DNA of 64,000 nucleotides from Amblyomma americanum (taxonomy: Eukaryota > Arthropoda > Arachnida > Ixodida > Ixodidae), in the NCBI RefSeq assembly GCF_052857255.1, contig NC_135504.1, forward strand, positions 140,332,121-140,396,120, written 5' to 3'. Position numbers and translations under genes: made by a program. Of the stretch, positions 22,581 through 35,494 are shown one piece after another. Numbering within the stretch: the stretch's first letter is position 1; each line of letters begins with the position of its first letter. Under the pieces are notes generated by a model. The model worked only from the letters and a program-made list of their open reading frames with translations. It searched no databases and was not told the origin of the DNA.

Positions 22581-23784
22581 CCTGCCGCGAATACATAGGT
22601 CATTTAGGTCACAGAGGATACCTAACTTACACGTAGTATCATAGACGATGAACGCCTACCGGATGGTGTTTTCAAGGCGGACAAGATGGTCAGTGATTGA
22701 ACATGCTTTTCTAAATCCGCACTGATGCATGTCCCAGCATCGCCAGGATTTACGAAAATCAGTCTAATGTTCACAACACTTTCGAATGATTTTGCTATAG
22801 AGCTCGTGAGGGCTATCGGGCTGTAACTGCTAAGAATTGTTTCCGGGTTTCAAAAAAGGTACTGTAGTTGCTTTTTTGCCACTCCCCAGGTATTTTCCCA
22901 GCATACCATATTTCGTGGAAGAATTCAACAGTGCTTCTACGGCAGCTTCAGAGAGATTGCAAGCACAGCATAATGCACATTGTTTGGGCCTGATGCTGTC
23001 TTTTTGCCTGAGGGTAATGCAGTATTTAATTCCTGCATTGTGACAGGCTGGTTGTGGTTGGCATGCATGCCTGCTCCAGATGAAAGTTCGTTTTGCAGCT
23101 ATTTCTCTGTGTCTCTGGAATATGTTTGTGTATTTGGACGACCTTGAGACTTCAGCAAAATGCTCGCCTAATGTATTGGCCTGTTGTAATTATCTTTGTG
23201 TACCAGGTGTCGTCATCAGGGCATACATGAAAAGAGTGCGGTAACCAGTGAATTTACGAAACTTTTCTGACATTTTCTTTGAGGGTATTGAACTGTTTAT
23301 TGCGGACACATAATTCTTCCAGGAGGTCTTTCTGCATTTCTTTGAATGTGCATCGCTCTAGGCCTGTCCCCCTTTGTGAGGATAAAGATAAGCAAGTTCT
23401 CTGCTGTTGGGTACCAACAAAGAGTGCCCCAGGTTTTATTTTGCTGTTTTTTTTGTCAATTTGCATTCTTGTGTCCACCCTACTTTGTATTTATTACGTG
23501 CGAGTTCTGTTGTTTGCGGAATAGCGAATGCTGCGGCCGATATTATGCATGCAGGAAGCCTTTCATTAACTTTGTCTATGCTGTGCTCAGCAGAACATTA
23601 TTTTTCAAAAGTGGCATTTGTCCTAAAAAGTGGTCAGTGGGCGAGGTGGATTCTTCAGTGCCGTGGTATTCTGGGGATGAGAGGAGTAGACGAGAGCCTG
23701 ACGACAGCAGGTAGGTTATCACTTCCGAGGGGGTCTTCAAAACATCCCAATTAAAATCGTTTAAAAGAGGCGGTGATGTGAGAA

Positions 23785-24243
23785 CTAGGTCGAGTAAACA
23801 TGGGGCAAACATATCGCATTTCCCGTGTTATCTCCTTTTTGGTATTTAAAAGACAAATTGTTTGTGAGGGTGGTTATTTGGCGCCTAGAGTCACAACGTT
23901 TGCATCCCCCAAAAGAGAAGTCGGCGTTGTAATTCCCAACTACCAGATATGGCTCTGACAGTTCATCGATTATGTCTTCTAGATCTTGCATGGTTAATGC
24001 GTTATGTGGCGGAAGGTATACAGAATATATAGTTATGGTTTCGTAACTGACGATGCTGACCGCAACCGCCTCAAGATTTGTTTTAAGTTCGATATCCTGA
24101 GCAGGGACGCCGCTCTGAATCACAGTTGCGACGTCTCCTGAGAGTCTTTTTTCATACTCACGATCGCTTTGGAAAGTTTTATGTCTCTGGATTTCGCACG
24201 TTGTGAACCAAAGTTGTTTTCCTGAAGACAAAGCTACAGGCAA
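23785..24243 (-). pseudogene. Jockey-like LINE endonuclease remnant
   Basis: A 152-residue frame with GVPAQDIELKTNLEAVAVSI, IYSVYLPPHNALTMQDLEDI, YLVVGNYNADFSFGG and RRQITTLTNNLS. This is the YLPP, VVGDFNAH and RG..I blocks of Jockey-clade APE endonucleases. The conserved GDFNAH is GNYNAD, so catalytic residues are altered. Confidence 0.75.
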
Positions 24244-25394
24244 AATTGACCCTAGAATATGTTTATGCCACTGAAATTTTTCAACAATCCTCTACAGTTC
24301 TATTGAACCACATAGGTTATGTTTGCAAGTTTTGGCGTTGAAATGGATGGGATTTACTTCTTTTCTGGGCCCGTTATCAGATCGCGGTTTTTTTTCGCTC
24401 AAGAAAGCTGTTGCGCCGCAGGACTTTCCCCTGGTGCGGAGAAGTCTTGCGGAGAAGTCTTGCGGGTTGTCTACCCTTGAACCGGCGCTCACTGATTTGG
24501 AGATGGCAGAGTATCCTTCGTTGTCCCAGCCTGGAGCGTCAATGGTCCTGCCATAGGCTAGGTGCTAGTTGCCTGGGCAGGTACTGGAGGGCTGTGTGGT
24601 ACACCGCTCCAGCGGACATTATCAGCGAAGTTTGTTTTTGCGGTGAAGTTGAAAGTTCTTGTTTTGTATTCATCATTACAATCGATTTCTCGTTGTTTGA
24701 TGAAACACATGACCATGAATGCATGGAGTGATCCCCTTCGCAGTGAGCGCAGCGTAGTGCGGCTGCTTGACTGTTTTCAGAAGCATGCTCTTATGGGGTG
24801 CATTTCGCGGAATGTTCGCGGCCACGGCATCTTCGTGACCCATGACCGTACATTTGGCATTGTAAACATCTTCGCAGGTTTTAAACGTAGTGTCGGGCTT
24901 TTATCTTCAGACATCCTGCTTCTATGGATTGCGGCAGTGTGCTCAAGTTGAAAGTCAGGACGAGATGGTTTGTGGGTACTCTTGCTTATATTTATTATGT
25001 ACATTTATGACATTCTGGGCTCTGAGACGCACCAGCATCTCTTCCTTAGTGAGGTCACCACTGGGAATTTTTGATAGTTTGAAGCATGAACCTAAAGCAT
25101 CAGTTAGACTTCTGTAGACTAGGAAAGGGGTCATAGTTCCTGCTGGGTTTTATTCTATCTCAGTTTCGACTAGTTAATTTAAAGTCAGTTGCCTCATTAT
25201 TTTTTTTCGCCCCGTACTTTTTTGAAAGAAGTCAGTTGCCTGGTTGCGCACTCAGTTGTGAGGGCGATCATTTTAAGTATGTGCAATGTTCGGCTGTGAT
25301 GCAGCCACCCACTAAGGAGCCCAGCGAGGGGACGGGGCGGGAAATCGCAATCAAGTCATGCCCACGCCAGCTGTACACCTCGACTATAAGCAAA

Positions 25395-25790
25395 TATGAC
25401 GCAACTAAGTGTAGTTGAGCACGCAAAGATGACCTTCACCGCCAGGAAAAAAAGAAAAACCAAGAAGAGAGGAGGAGACAGGAGAGCTGTGAGAAAGGGA
25501 TAGGACAGTTAAAGGGGAGGATAGAAAAGGCGACTGCGGATTTCCTCCGGTTTGGTCAAGCCAGGGGTGTAGTCCACAGGAAGCCGGGGCCAAAGTGGCG
25601 TGTTGCCATTGCCGAGGGGCCTTAAAGGTCCAAACGCTCTCATCGGGTCAACCACCAAGTTTCCCTTTTTGCCGGACACGGCTGAGCCACGCACGGCTAA
25701 GCTTAGGGTGCTCGGGGCCGTGGTGGCGCACTGATGATGATGATAGTGGATTTCAATGGCGCAAGTGCATCTGAGATGAAAGACGGCCAA
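25395..25790 (-). repeat. Probable interspersed repeat, unclassified
   Basis: On the minus strand, a 93-residue frame (25790-25509) is followed by a pyrimidine-rich tail of TCCTCCCC and CTCTCC tracts. No domain is present. Its style (short open frame, pyrimidine tail) fits a non-autonomous retroelement or a LINE 3' end, but no second copy is in this window. Confidence 0.3.
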
Positions 25791-26032
25791 GCAGAAGGTA
25801 ACAGGTCGACTCAGGTCAATGGAATGTGCTGGGTTTGCGGTTTTGTAAAGAACACTAAAAGAAAGGTTTTACATAGGGCCTAAAATTCATTTGAGGTGTA
25901 ATATGTGGCGAGGAAGAATTACTAAAAGGCTCCGCGTAGTCTAAAAGATCAAGGTGCCTTTTGTGGAACTCTTTACCCAAGCAAGGGATGCAAGGCTCCT
26001 GACATGTCGGAATAAAAAGATAGAGTGGAGGT

Positions 26033-26191
26033 TGTGATAGCGTGAGCACCTAGCGAGCCGCTGACGTGTCATTCCGTGCTGCTGATAAGCTGCGCACGGC
26101 ACGCTATCGGCGCACTATAAGAACACCATGCTCTTGGCAATAAACGTTTTTTAGTTCTGGACCTTCGTCGATGCTGGTCGTAGTTATTTCA
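26033..26191 (+). repeat. 5' LTR (159 bp) of the outer Ty3/gypsy element
   Basis: TG...CA ends. TATAA at about 26115 and AATAAA at 26139-26144 give a compact promoter and poly(A) signal. It is followed at once by CTGGCGACGAGGATGGG, in the primer-binding-site position. Confidence 0.95.
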
Positions 26192-26411
26192 CTGGCGACG
26201 AGGATGGGATCCGTCGGGACTGGCCTGCCAAGCGTGTCTGGGCAAGATCGGAGGACGCACATCGGAAGCCACTAACGCGGACTGCAAGTGGCTGGCGGCC
26301 AGGGGCAAGCAGCTGACAACGGATCCTACGCACCAAGCAAGACATCGACACGATAAGTAACTGCACCGAAGCGTTGTTACGTTTACGTTGTTACGTTTGT
26401 GCACCGAAGCG

Positions 26412-27032
26412 ATGTCGCGTCTTGGCAGAATCGATGAGTACGACCCCAAGGTCCAGAATTTTGATTCTTACTTGGAACGGTTTGAACATTTCGTCAGCAC
26501 CAATGAGGTCTCGGAAGCAAAGAAACTGTCAGTTTTTCTAACAGTACTTGGCGCAGAGGCGTATGAAGTCCTCAAGAACCTGGTAGTTCCAGCGCTTCCC
26601 GGTGAAAAGACTTTCGCTGAAATCAAGAGTCTGCTGTAGAATCACTACAGCCCGCAAACTTCAGTCATTGCTGAAAGGTGCAGGTTTAACCGCCGAGTTC
26701 AACTGGAGCAAGAGAGCGTAGAAGATTTCGTTCTGGAGTTAAAACACCTTGCTCGGAAGTGCAATTTCGGAGACTTTCTGCAGGATGCCTTGCGAGACAG
26801 ACTGGTAGCAGGCATTCGCAATGAGGAAACTCAAAGAGCTCTGTTCACCACGGAAGGCTTAACATTTCAAGGCGCATGCAAAATTGCGCTGGATAGGGAG
26901 TTGGCCACACAGCAGGCCGCGCTATTGCAACAAAGAGGTCGCAGTGAGGCACTCAACACGGTGGGAACGCACGAGAGGTGCGACCGAAAGACAAAAGACA
27001 ACGCGAGGAAAAAGTCAAAAACAGAAGTGTAG
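26412..27032 (+). pseudogene. Outer Ty3/gypsy gag
   Basis: Reads from ATG 26412 (MSRLGRIDEYDP). One in-frame TAG at 26637-26639 interrupts it. It includes a typical Ty3 capsid stretch (FVLELKHLARKCNFG near 26728) and ends at a TAG at 27030-27032, just as the zinc knuckles begin one frame over. Gag forms the particle shell. The capsid homology is by pattern, not by search. Confidence 0.75.
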
Positions 27033-29309
27033 CCGCTGTGGCAAGGCGCATACTTCAGACAGCTGTTGGTACAAGAGGTACAAGTGCAGACGGTGCTCGA
27101 AAGTGGGTCATCTTCAAAATATGTGCCAGGCAAGTCGTGAAGAACTAAAAGCGCATCTAGTATCCGAGTCATCGGAAGAGGAGTCCACGTTATACAGTTG
27201 CGACGCTACGCCTTCTAAGAAGAGCTATGTTGTGTCTGTGAATGTTGAAGGCCACGACCTGCCAATGCAGGTTGACACCGGTGCTGCTGTGACTGTTGTG
27301 CCGGAAAGCGTGTACGCCGCTAAGTTGTCGCATGTCAAGTGTGAGCCAACGAAATTGGGGCTCAAAACTTATACAGGTGAAAAAATGCATGTGATCGGTC
27401 AATGCAATGTCACTGCTCGCTATGAAGGTCAGTGCGCCGTGTTACCTATTGTTGTTGTGCGTGAGGGTGAGCGCAATCTGCCTATACTTTTAGGCAGGAG
27501 CTGGCTTGAGAAGTTGCAGCTTAACTGGAAATCTCTTTTCGCCTTGAGCATTGACGACAGGGTGTTGAAGTTGCATTCCAAGTTCCCTAGTGTATTTTCT
27601 TCCACTTTGGGAGCGATTAGGAACTATGAGGCAAAATTGGTTCTGCAGCCAAAGTGCACTCCTGTGTTTTGTAAGTCCCGGCCAGTACCCTTTGCGTTGC
27701 GAGAAGCGGTAGAAAAAGAACTGTCTGATCTTGAAAAGAAGGGTGTAATCGAGCGAGTAACGCCGAGTGAGTGGGGAAACTCCCCTCGTAGTGGTTCCAA
27801 AGAAGCAAGGTGACAAACTAAGGTTGTGTGGCGACTTCAAAATCACGCTCAATCCGGTCCTAAAAACGGATCACTATCCATTGCCCCTACCGGAAGATTT
27901 GTTCACAGCCGTTTGTGAGGGAAAAGTGTTCTGTGTGCTTGACTTATCATCAGCATACCAGCAGGTGATGCTAAGCCCGGAATCCAAAGCAATTGTTACA
28001 GTAAACACGCACCGGGGGCTCTATCGGTACAACAGACTTCCCTATGGTATAGCGAGTGCCCCGGCTTTGTTCCAATCTTTAATGGATAAAGTCTTGATGG
28101 GCATTAAGAATGTAGGTTGCTACATTGACGATGTCATTGTAGCTGGCCAGGACATAGATGACTGCGAAAAAACACTTGAGCTAGTTTTGCAACGATTGAA
28201 CGAATACAACATTACTGTCAAGGCAGAGAAATGCAAGTTCTTTCTAAGCTCAGTGTGTTACCTCGGGCACAAGATAAGCTCTGAGGGGATACATCCCACT
28301 GAAGGCAAAGTGAAAGCAATCGCCCATGCTCCTGAGCCGGCGAATGTCACTGAGCTGAAAGCTTATCTAGGGCTACTGAACTACTATGGCAAATTTTTAA
28401 ACAGCCTAGCATCTGTAGCAGAGCCATTGTACAAGCCACTTCGAAAGGGAGAGCGTTGGGTTTGGACGAAGAAATGTAGCGATGCGTTTGAGGCCACGAA
28501 ACAGCTCCTTATCAGCAGCCGAGCGCTCACGTACTACGATGCACGCAAACCGCTGGGGTTGCAATGTGATGCATCAGCGTATGGTGTTGGAGCGGTCATT
28601 TTTCATGTGTTTCCCAACGGCCAAGAGCGTCCAATTGCATTTGCTTCGCGTACCTTGACAACTGCAGAAAAGAACTATGCGCAGTGTGAAAGAGAGGCTC
28701 TAGCTCTTATTTTTGGTTTGCAGAAATTCCACAAGTTCTTGTATGGCAAGAAATTTGACTTGTACACGGACCATCAGCCACTATTGGGAATTTTGGGTCA
28801 CAACAAAGCCACGCCAGCATTAGCAGCTGCCAGACTACAAAGGTGGTCTTTAATTATGTCTGCTTACCAGTTCACTCTGAAATACCGCAAGGGAACTGAA
28901 ATTGAGGTGGCTGATGCTCTGTCAAGATTACCTACTTGTGGTTCTGCTAAAGCAGAAACTGCGGAATGTCTGTCTGTTTTCGAATGCACCCCGCTCACAG
29001 TGCGGGATGTGTCAAAGGAAGCTGCACGTGACGGCACCCTCAGCAAAGTAATCGAGTATGTTCGGTCGAGTTGGCCAGCAAATGTCGTGGACGAATTGCT
29101 ACCTTATTACGTCCGTCGCCTGGAACTCTCCGTTGAACAAAATTGTCTCAGATGGGGGACGAGAGTAGTTATACCTGAGAATCTGAGGCCCGCAGTCCTG
29201 TCCTTGCTTCATGAAGACCACCCTGGCTCTAGTCGAATGAAAATGTTAGCAAGAAGTTTTGTGTGGTGGCCCAACATGGACAAGGCTATTGAGGAGTACA
29301 TAAGGAAGT
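26884..29309 (+). pseudogene. Outer Ty3/gypsy pol, first part (knuckles, PR, RT, RNase H, start of INT)
   Basis: Frame 1 (26884-27813) has two zinc knuckles (CSRCGKAHTSDSC, CRRCSKVGHLQNMC), the protease active site VDTGAAVTVV near 27270 and the start of RT. A one-base change near 27775 moves RT to frame 2 (27767-29309). There it has FCVLDLSSAYQQV, LPYGIASAPALFQ, YIDDVIVA (near 28120), KCKFF...VCYLGHKI, RNase H LQCDASAYGVGAVIF and TDHQPLLGI, then the integrase HHCC start (HEDHPGSSRMKML...WWPNM). The frame is cut at 29309 by the nested insertion, between the two His and two Cys of the zinc finger. Confidence 0.9.
29306..29309. repeat. Target duplication AAGT of the nested dimer (left)
   Basis: AAGT here and at 45046-45049. 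Deleting 29310-45049 restores a continuous integrase reading (IRK then CRVC). Confidence 0.85.
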
Positions 29310-30827
29310 TGTGATGACCCCCATAATGCGCAGGTCCACACGGGACGGAGAGGCAAAGAGACACCGTATGGCTCAGTTTAAACAAACAGGTATATTCAAT
29401 AATTACACATGATTAAGATTATACATCAGAGGCTGGGGCGTCCGAGCTTACGTGCCGACGACTTCATGGGGGCGATGGAGTGGCTCCGGAGTTGGGCTCG
29501 AGCGGTTGCTGGCAGAAGCTGCACGCCGTCGGGCTTCGGCGCTGAAGGCCCTCTTGGCGAACGATGTCGTCCTGAGCGTGTATGCAGTAGAATTTCAATA
29601 GTCGTCCGTTTCTTCGAGGATGGTTCACAAACCCTTCCTCTAGTGTCGTTCGGCTTGGAAGATGAACAGGAGGCGAGCTTGTAGATGATGACAGCAGAGC
29701 ATAATTTTACAACATACATATACAGAGAGTTAAACTGGGAAAAAAGCAGAACTGAATTTACAAAAGAACAAACATTGCACAACTTTACTCATCGACCGGG
29801 CAGGTTAGTGCCTAAGTAGCATCACATTACATGCTAAGCATGGAGCCCCAGCTCAGACTGGACTGGACTGCATCCGTTTACATGCTCTTTTAAGCACTTG
29901 ATTAACAAAGGACTAAGGGCGGTCATTTTCAGTGGCCCGCCCAAAGCATCAATTCTCCAATGAAAAATAACATGCGAGATGGGGACAACCCTTGGGTTGG
30001 GCTTAGCCTCGAACCCAGATTCTTGTTAACAATACAAACTAAATAAACAACAAAAACGTCACCACTCTCTCTCAAGTGAGAGTATCCACAGGCTCTCCCT
30101 TCGGAGCTAATCCTTGCCTCAGGCATGCATACCGCCACCCACCATCGGTCCGCGTCGTTCGTCAGCAACAGAGGAGGGGGCGAAAGCGCCCTCGATGCTG
30201 CCGCGCTACCGACGGCGGGACACAGCTAATAATCATGAAGGGGTTCGTCTGTCGCTCCGGGAAACCAGATTAAGGGTCGCCCCTGTTTTCCCACATTCTT
30301 GGCGAGTCTTGCCTGTCCGCCATGACAGGTGTCCGTCACGGCCCTTCTGGGAATGCGCTTTTGTTCACGAGGCACGGCGGGAAGCTGTGGGTGCCTTCCC
30401 GGCGATAGCCCACGTCGTAAGGGGAGGGGGGGGGGCTAGGGCTTTCACTTGGGCGCACAAACATACCACCCCACTTCTGGTCTCGCCCCCTTCACGTGTT
30501 GAGTCAGAGGGAAAGAATGTTGTCTTCGCGGTAGCGCATAGCGTCGGCTGTGGTACGGCGCGCTCTGGATCGCTGACACTTCCCTTATCCTGGAATGTGC
30601 CCGGGAGGGCCGCACCTGGAACGGCCACGCAAATTGGGGAGGATAAAGCCTGTTTCCCCGCGGCGGCGGTGGCGGGTCCGGTTGGGTCCGGTTGGGCTTA
30701 AACCCCTTCGTTCTGGTTGTCACTCTCAACGAGCATGGCTGGGGTAATTGATGATGCCTGTCATCTGGGTCTCCGTCTACGCCGCGCCGTCGAACGTAGA
30801 TCCTCGTAGCACACAAGGAATGTCACA
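29310..30827 (-). repeat. LTR 1 (3' LTR of the dimer)
   Basis: 1518 bp, ends TGTGATGACC...AATGTCACA on the plus strand. It differs from LTRs 2 and 3 at several sites, for example GGTATATTC for GGCATATTC, CATGCTCTTT for CATGCGCTTT, AACCCTTGGG for AACCCCTTGGG and ACACTTCCC for ACAGTTCCC. Open frames inside it recur in all three LTRs and have no domain; they are not called as genes. Confidence 0.95.
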
Positions 30828-31295
30828 CTCGCTCACCCTCCAGAAGAATGTTCTCCGAACATTTGAGTCCACGCAGCTCCCCTTGTCTTTCTGAATCGCC
30901 TCGCACAGTCCGTCCGACAAAACACTTTTCGCTGCACTCAACACCACTGCACAACACCATATGCCTCCGCTGTCATAACTGGCGTCTCCAGGGGCAGCAC
31001 TGATCTTCTTTTACAGATAAACATGAAACTCAGCACCCAAGCCTCTCCTTTCTAGTCCAAACTGGACGAAATAAATTTACCACAGTTACAAAGGAGCTCC
31101 CACTTCTAGCACGATCACGGCACAGACAAAAATATAGATAACGAAAGGAAGTAGGGCAGGTTCTGCATGCGCTCCGCATGCTCTCCTGTGAAGGTGTTAC
31201 TTAATGACAGAAAGGTTTAACTACCAACTCCGATAACTTAACACATAAGCACATAGCAATGTTATGAGCTGTGGCATTACACAATTCTAACCAGT

Positions 31296-34200
31296 TCAAA
31301 ACTCCGCTCTGTTTACGCCATTAGTCCGATTAGCTTTCCGATTTCGCAGCGGATATCGGCCTTCATGAGTCATACTAAGTAAGTCTGTGACCCTTTGTCT
31401 GCTTTGGGACTCGCGAGGGCTCGTGGCAGGAGCCTCTCCTGGCGTTATCTGCGCGGCAACCTCGCGCGCTTCTTCTTCTAGCAATGCATGAAGTAAATCC
31501 GGTGGCATTCCGGCCGTCACCTCTGGCGCCTGCCGAACAAATGCAGGAGAGGGCGTTTCTTGCGAACTATCTGCGCGCTCCGCTTCACTTCTGTCCCCAT
31601 CAAAATCCGCGCTTTCCCTTTCCTCATTTCGTGAATACTGAACCGGTGCCGACTTGAGGCGATTTGCGTGTATCCTTATCAAGCGCCGGTTTACGTCTCG
31701 GACTCTGAAGTTTACCGGAGAAAGCTTCTCGACAACCTCGCACGGTCCTCTCCACTTCGTCTGGAACTTACGAGCTAGCCCAATCTGCCTTTGGCAGTTT
31801 TCAATGTACACGCTGTCCCCCACATCAAACGGCGCGTCTCTAGCACTGCGATTGTGCACCTCCTTCCTGCGCTTCGCCGCTTTCTTTAAGGCCTCCTTTG
31901 CGATGTCCCTCGCCACTTGCAAGCGCGATTCTAGCTCAACCTTATAGTCGTCCAGTGAAGCGTATGGGACACGACGGGGGCCCTCTGGCACTTCACTAGG
32001 CTGGTCCGGGTCTCGGCCGTAGAGAAGAAAGAATGGCGATTCGCCCGTGCTCTCGTGTGCTGCGGAATTGTAGGCAAACATTGCATACGGGAGCCACAAA
32101 TCCCAGTCCCGCTGGTCGCGCGAAACAAAATGCGACAGGAACCCGGCCACGGTTTGGTTCAGTCGCTCCACCGCGCCGTTGCAAGCCGGATGGTACGGTG
32201 TTGTCTGCTTCTTAGCGATCTTAAGCAGCTCGCAAACTCTCCTCATTAGCTGCTACACGAAGTTCGTTCCCCGATCTGTCAAGAGTTGCCTCGGGGGTCC
32301 ATGTCGGAGCACGATCTGTTCGACAAATGCTCTTGCAACCGTGTCTGCCTTCTGATCTGGGAGTGCTACCGCTTCCGCGTATTTTGAAAGGTAATCGACA
32401 AATACTAAAATGTACTTGTTTCCGGAAGTGGTCGTGGGCAATGGGCCCATTATGTCCATACCTGTCCGCTCGAAGGGAGCCGAAACCTCAGAGAACGGCT
32501 GAATTGGAGCTGGTCTTCGTCCCTTGGGTGTTTTTCTTTCGAGACAGGAATGACACTTCGCACAGTAGTCTCTAACATCCTGTCGCATGCCACTCCAAAA
32601 GTACAAACGCTCCACACGCCTGCGTGTCTTCGCTACGCCAAAATGACCGGCGCATGGCGCATCGTGAAACGCGCGAAGAACCCTTTCTGTCCACGACCGA
32701 GGTATGACGACTCTCTCCCAAGCGGTTTTCTCTAATCTCCCTTTCCTGGTTGGCCTCGTGCGCCGACACAGGGTGCCGTCTTTGTCAATGAAATAACCTA
32801 GCTGTTCGGGGTGAGACGGTGCGCCCTCTAAGCTTTCGATTATTCGCTTCAGGTCAGGATCTTTGCACTGCTCTGTGCGTAATTCGGCGGGGTCGACTAC
32901 GGGGACAAACTCATCTATAGCTGCCACGGCAGCTGTGCGGCTGAGTGCATCAGCATTCAGATGTGTCTTTCCTGACTTGTGCTCAACTTCAAAGCAGTAT
33001 TCCTGCAGGTGTAGATTCCATCTAGCGAGTCGCGAGCTAGGGTCCCTGACACTCATCACCCATTTCAGAGGATGGCAGTCTGTGACTAGCTTGAATTTGC
33101 GGCCGTAAAGGTAGCATCTGAAGTGCTTTACTGCCCAGACAACGGCGAGGCACTCCCTTTCCGTAGCTCCGTACTTTTGCTCTGTGGGGCTCAGCTGTCG
33201 GCTAGCAAAAGCAACTGGATGTTCTTTGCCCTCGATAACCTGAGATAGCACGGCACCAACTGCGAACTTTGACGCATCTGTGGCCATAACGAAGGGCAAA
33301 CTAAAATCCGGGTGGCGCAACAGCGGTGCACTCATTAGCTTCCTTTTCAGGGCCCCAAAAGCATTCTCCGCGTTTTCGTCCCAGCGAAAGGCGACATTTT
33401 TGGCTGTTAAGGCGGTGAGCGGCTTAGCGAGCTTGGCGAACTCCTCTATGTGCCTTCGGTAGTAACCGATCAGGCCGAGAAACTGCCGGACCTGGCGGAC
33501 GCTAGTCGGGGATGGAAAATCCGAGACACACCTTAGTTTCTCAGGGTCCGGTCGCACGCCGTCAGCTGAAACAACGTGCCCGAGGTATTTCACCTCGTTT
33601 TTGAGGAATTGGCACTTAGAGGGCTTCAGCTTGAGACCCGCTGCTCTTAGTCGCACCAAAACCTGCTCAATATCGCGCAAATGGTTATCAAAACTGTCAC
33701 TGTATATGATAATGTCATCCATATACACGAAGCACAGCCTCCCCAGAAGACCTGCCAGGATAACATCAGCGGTTCTCTGCCAGACAGCAGGGCTGTTGGC
33801 CAGACCCATCGGCATTCTTTTCCATTCATAGTGCCCTGAGGGCGTGTTGAATGCCGTTTTCTCGGCATCTGCCGGATCCATTGCTATCTGCCAGAATCCC
33901 GCCGCCATGTCCACTACCGTGAAGTACCTGGCAGAGCCCAGCTGAGAAAGCGTCTCCTGTATATTGGGGATGGGGTATGGATCGATGCGAGTTACGGCAT
34001 TTAGTTTGCGGTAGTCCACTACCAATCGATACGAGCCATCTGGCTTTTCCACCAATAGTGCTGGTGCTCCCCAGGGTGACTTTGAGTGTTCGACAATGCC
34101 GCGATCAATCAGGTCCTGCACCTGCCGCTCTATCTCCTCACGTTGGGAGTAAGGAATCCTGTACGCACGCTGGTAAACGGGCGATGAAGTGCCGGTTTCT

Positions 34201-35156
34201 ATCCTGTGCTTTATAACGCCACAGCAGCCCAAATCCAGGTTGGACGCGGCGAATACCTCCGAGTAGTCGTTCAGCAAACCAGCCAGAGCCTCCCTCTCCT
34301 TGGATTTTACGTGAGAAAGATCGAACGACACCTTTGGAGCAGCCGAAGGACTAGCATGCTCTACAGTTGCGAGTACCGTATCGGTGGGCTCACGTTGCTC
34401 TATCGCAGAGGTGAAGAAAGCCAATGTTTTGTTCTTGGGAAGGCTCAGTGGCTGCTGGCTACAGTTAACCACCCGTAGGGGCACTCTGTGGGCGTCATTA
34501 ACTGTCACGAGGCACGCGGCTGCCTTCAGGCCATTGCTGAGAGAGTCGACCGGCTCAAGCACTCCCACGGCGCCGCTCTCTACATCTGAAGGCACAAACG
34601 CGTACAAAATGTGCTCCGACCAAGGAAGGACGACCGCCTCCTCGACCAGCCGGACGGCAACCCGCGAATATACCTTCTCCAATGATCCCACTGTTTGACG
34701 GGTGTCAATATCGGTAATGCGAATCTCAGCCCCTCTCCTGTTCAAAAACGGAACTTTTGAGCCGCCCGCATTAACCTCTTCCTCAGAGAATGAGACTACT
34801 ACCTTCCCTTTTCTCAAAAAATCCTGCCCTAATATACCTGACACTCCGTTTGGCAGAGACACCGTGTCCGGGCATACGTAGCAGGGGTGCTCCAATGCAA
34901 TTCCGCCGAGAGAGAAGTGTAACCGGTAGAGTCCACTTATGCCAAGAGGATCCCCCGTTATGCCTACAAATTTGGTTGCCATACCACCAGACGCTTCCAA
35001 CACCTCGCGGTCCCCCTTCCTTCGAAGCGTGTTAAAACTGCTCTCCTTAAGCAATGTCACCTTTGACCCCGTATCTATCAACAATTCCATGCAACAACCA
35101 TTTAACTTGCAACGCACAACAGGGCATGCCTCGTCGGCCACACAAACTACCACCAC
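31296..35156 (-). pseudogene. Nested Ty3/gypsy Pol, copy 1 (PR-RT-RNase H-INT), one nonsense codon
   Basis: One frame from the frameshift site to 31296, broken only by TAG at 32253-32255 inside the integrase core. Order: protease LLIDTGSKVTLL (residue about 26); RT VVDYRKLNAVT, FTVVDMAAGFWQI, MPMGLANSPAVWQ, YMDDIIIYS; RNase H VMATDASKFAVGAVL and ADALSRT; integrase zinc finger HDAPCAGHFG...CAKCHSC, then core D in TGMDIMGP, D in TDRGTNF, E in NGAVERLNQT; GPY/F-like WRGPCEVVEKL. All catalytic residues are kept. The tail is acidic and Ser/Pro-rich. Confidence 0.92.
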
Positions 35157-35173
35157 CTCATCATCTACTGCTC

Positions 35174-35216
35174 CCTCCCCACGCTCCTCAGGCTGGGGAG
35201 GACTAACTAGTTTTTT
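35174..35216 (-). promoter_or_regulatory. -1 ribosomal frameshift signal, gag/pol, copy 1
   Basis: The same heptamer (35216-35210), spacer and 7-bp stem (35201-35195 with 35180-35174) as in copy 2. Confidence 0.85.
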
Positions 35217-35494
35217 GACTCGGTATCTGGAGCCCCGCTGTAGGCTTGCTTAGGGCGTGTCTCGCCTGCTTCTCTTTGTGGCTCCCCACGGCGCACGTTT
35301 TGGCAGAACCTGGCGATGTGTCCGCGACCCTGGCAAGCGAAGCATACGATTTCTTTAAAATCTCGCATACCGCGCCTGTAGCTTTGTGGCGGTCTCCGGT
35401 TTCCCGCGAATGGGCGCTGTTGAGCGCGCGCTTCAACCTGGCGTTCTACCTGCTGAGATAGCAGCTGTTCTAAGCGATCTAACCGCTCTGTCAA
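35207..35494 (-). pseudogene. Nested Ty3/gypsy gag, copy 1, zinc-knuckle part
   Basis: It carries CFACQGRGHIARFC, a complete C-x2-C-x4-H-x4-C knuckle, and ends at TAG 35207-35209, directly after the slippery heptamer. Confidence 0.85.

Larger units (their letters stand above)
21741..25180 (-). mobile_element. Jockey-like LINE, strongly decayed
   Basis: On the minus strand, ORF1 knuckle remnants (CAHCEGDHSMHSWSC near 24720-24770; a damaged first knuckle near 24830-24860) are followed by an APE endonuclease (24243-23785). RT pieces follow: ENGVPQ.RILSTTLFMV and YSVYVDDLH near 22500-22380, and IYRFLLCCKLDYGCVV near 21860-21810. Many stops and gaps separate them. A perfect inverted repeat sits inside the RT region. 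Both ends are approximate. Confidence 0.7.

Noticed and set aside
30114..30701. 195-residue plus-strand frame, recurring in all three LTRs (also about 37108 and 44332)
   Set aside because: It lies wholly inside an LTR, antisense to the element, differs by frame between copies, and has no domain.
32033..35253. Many plus-strand frames opposite the nested gag-pol, repeated at +7224
   Set aside because: Shadows of the minus-strand gag and pol.
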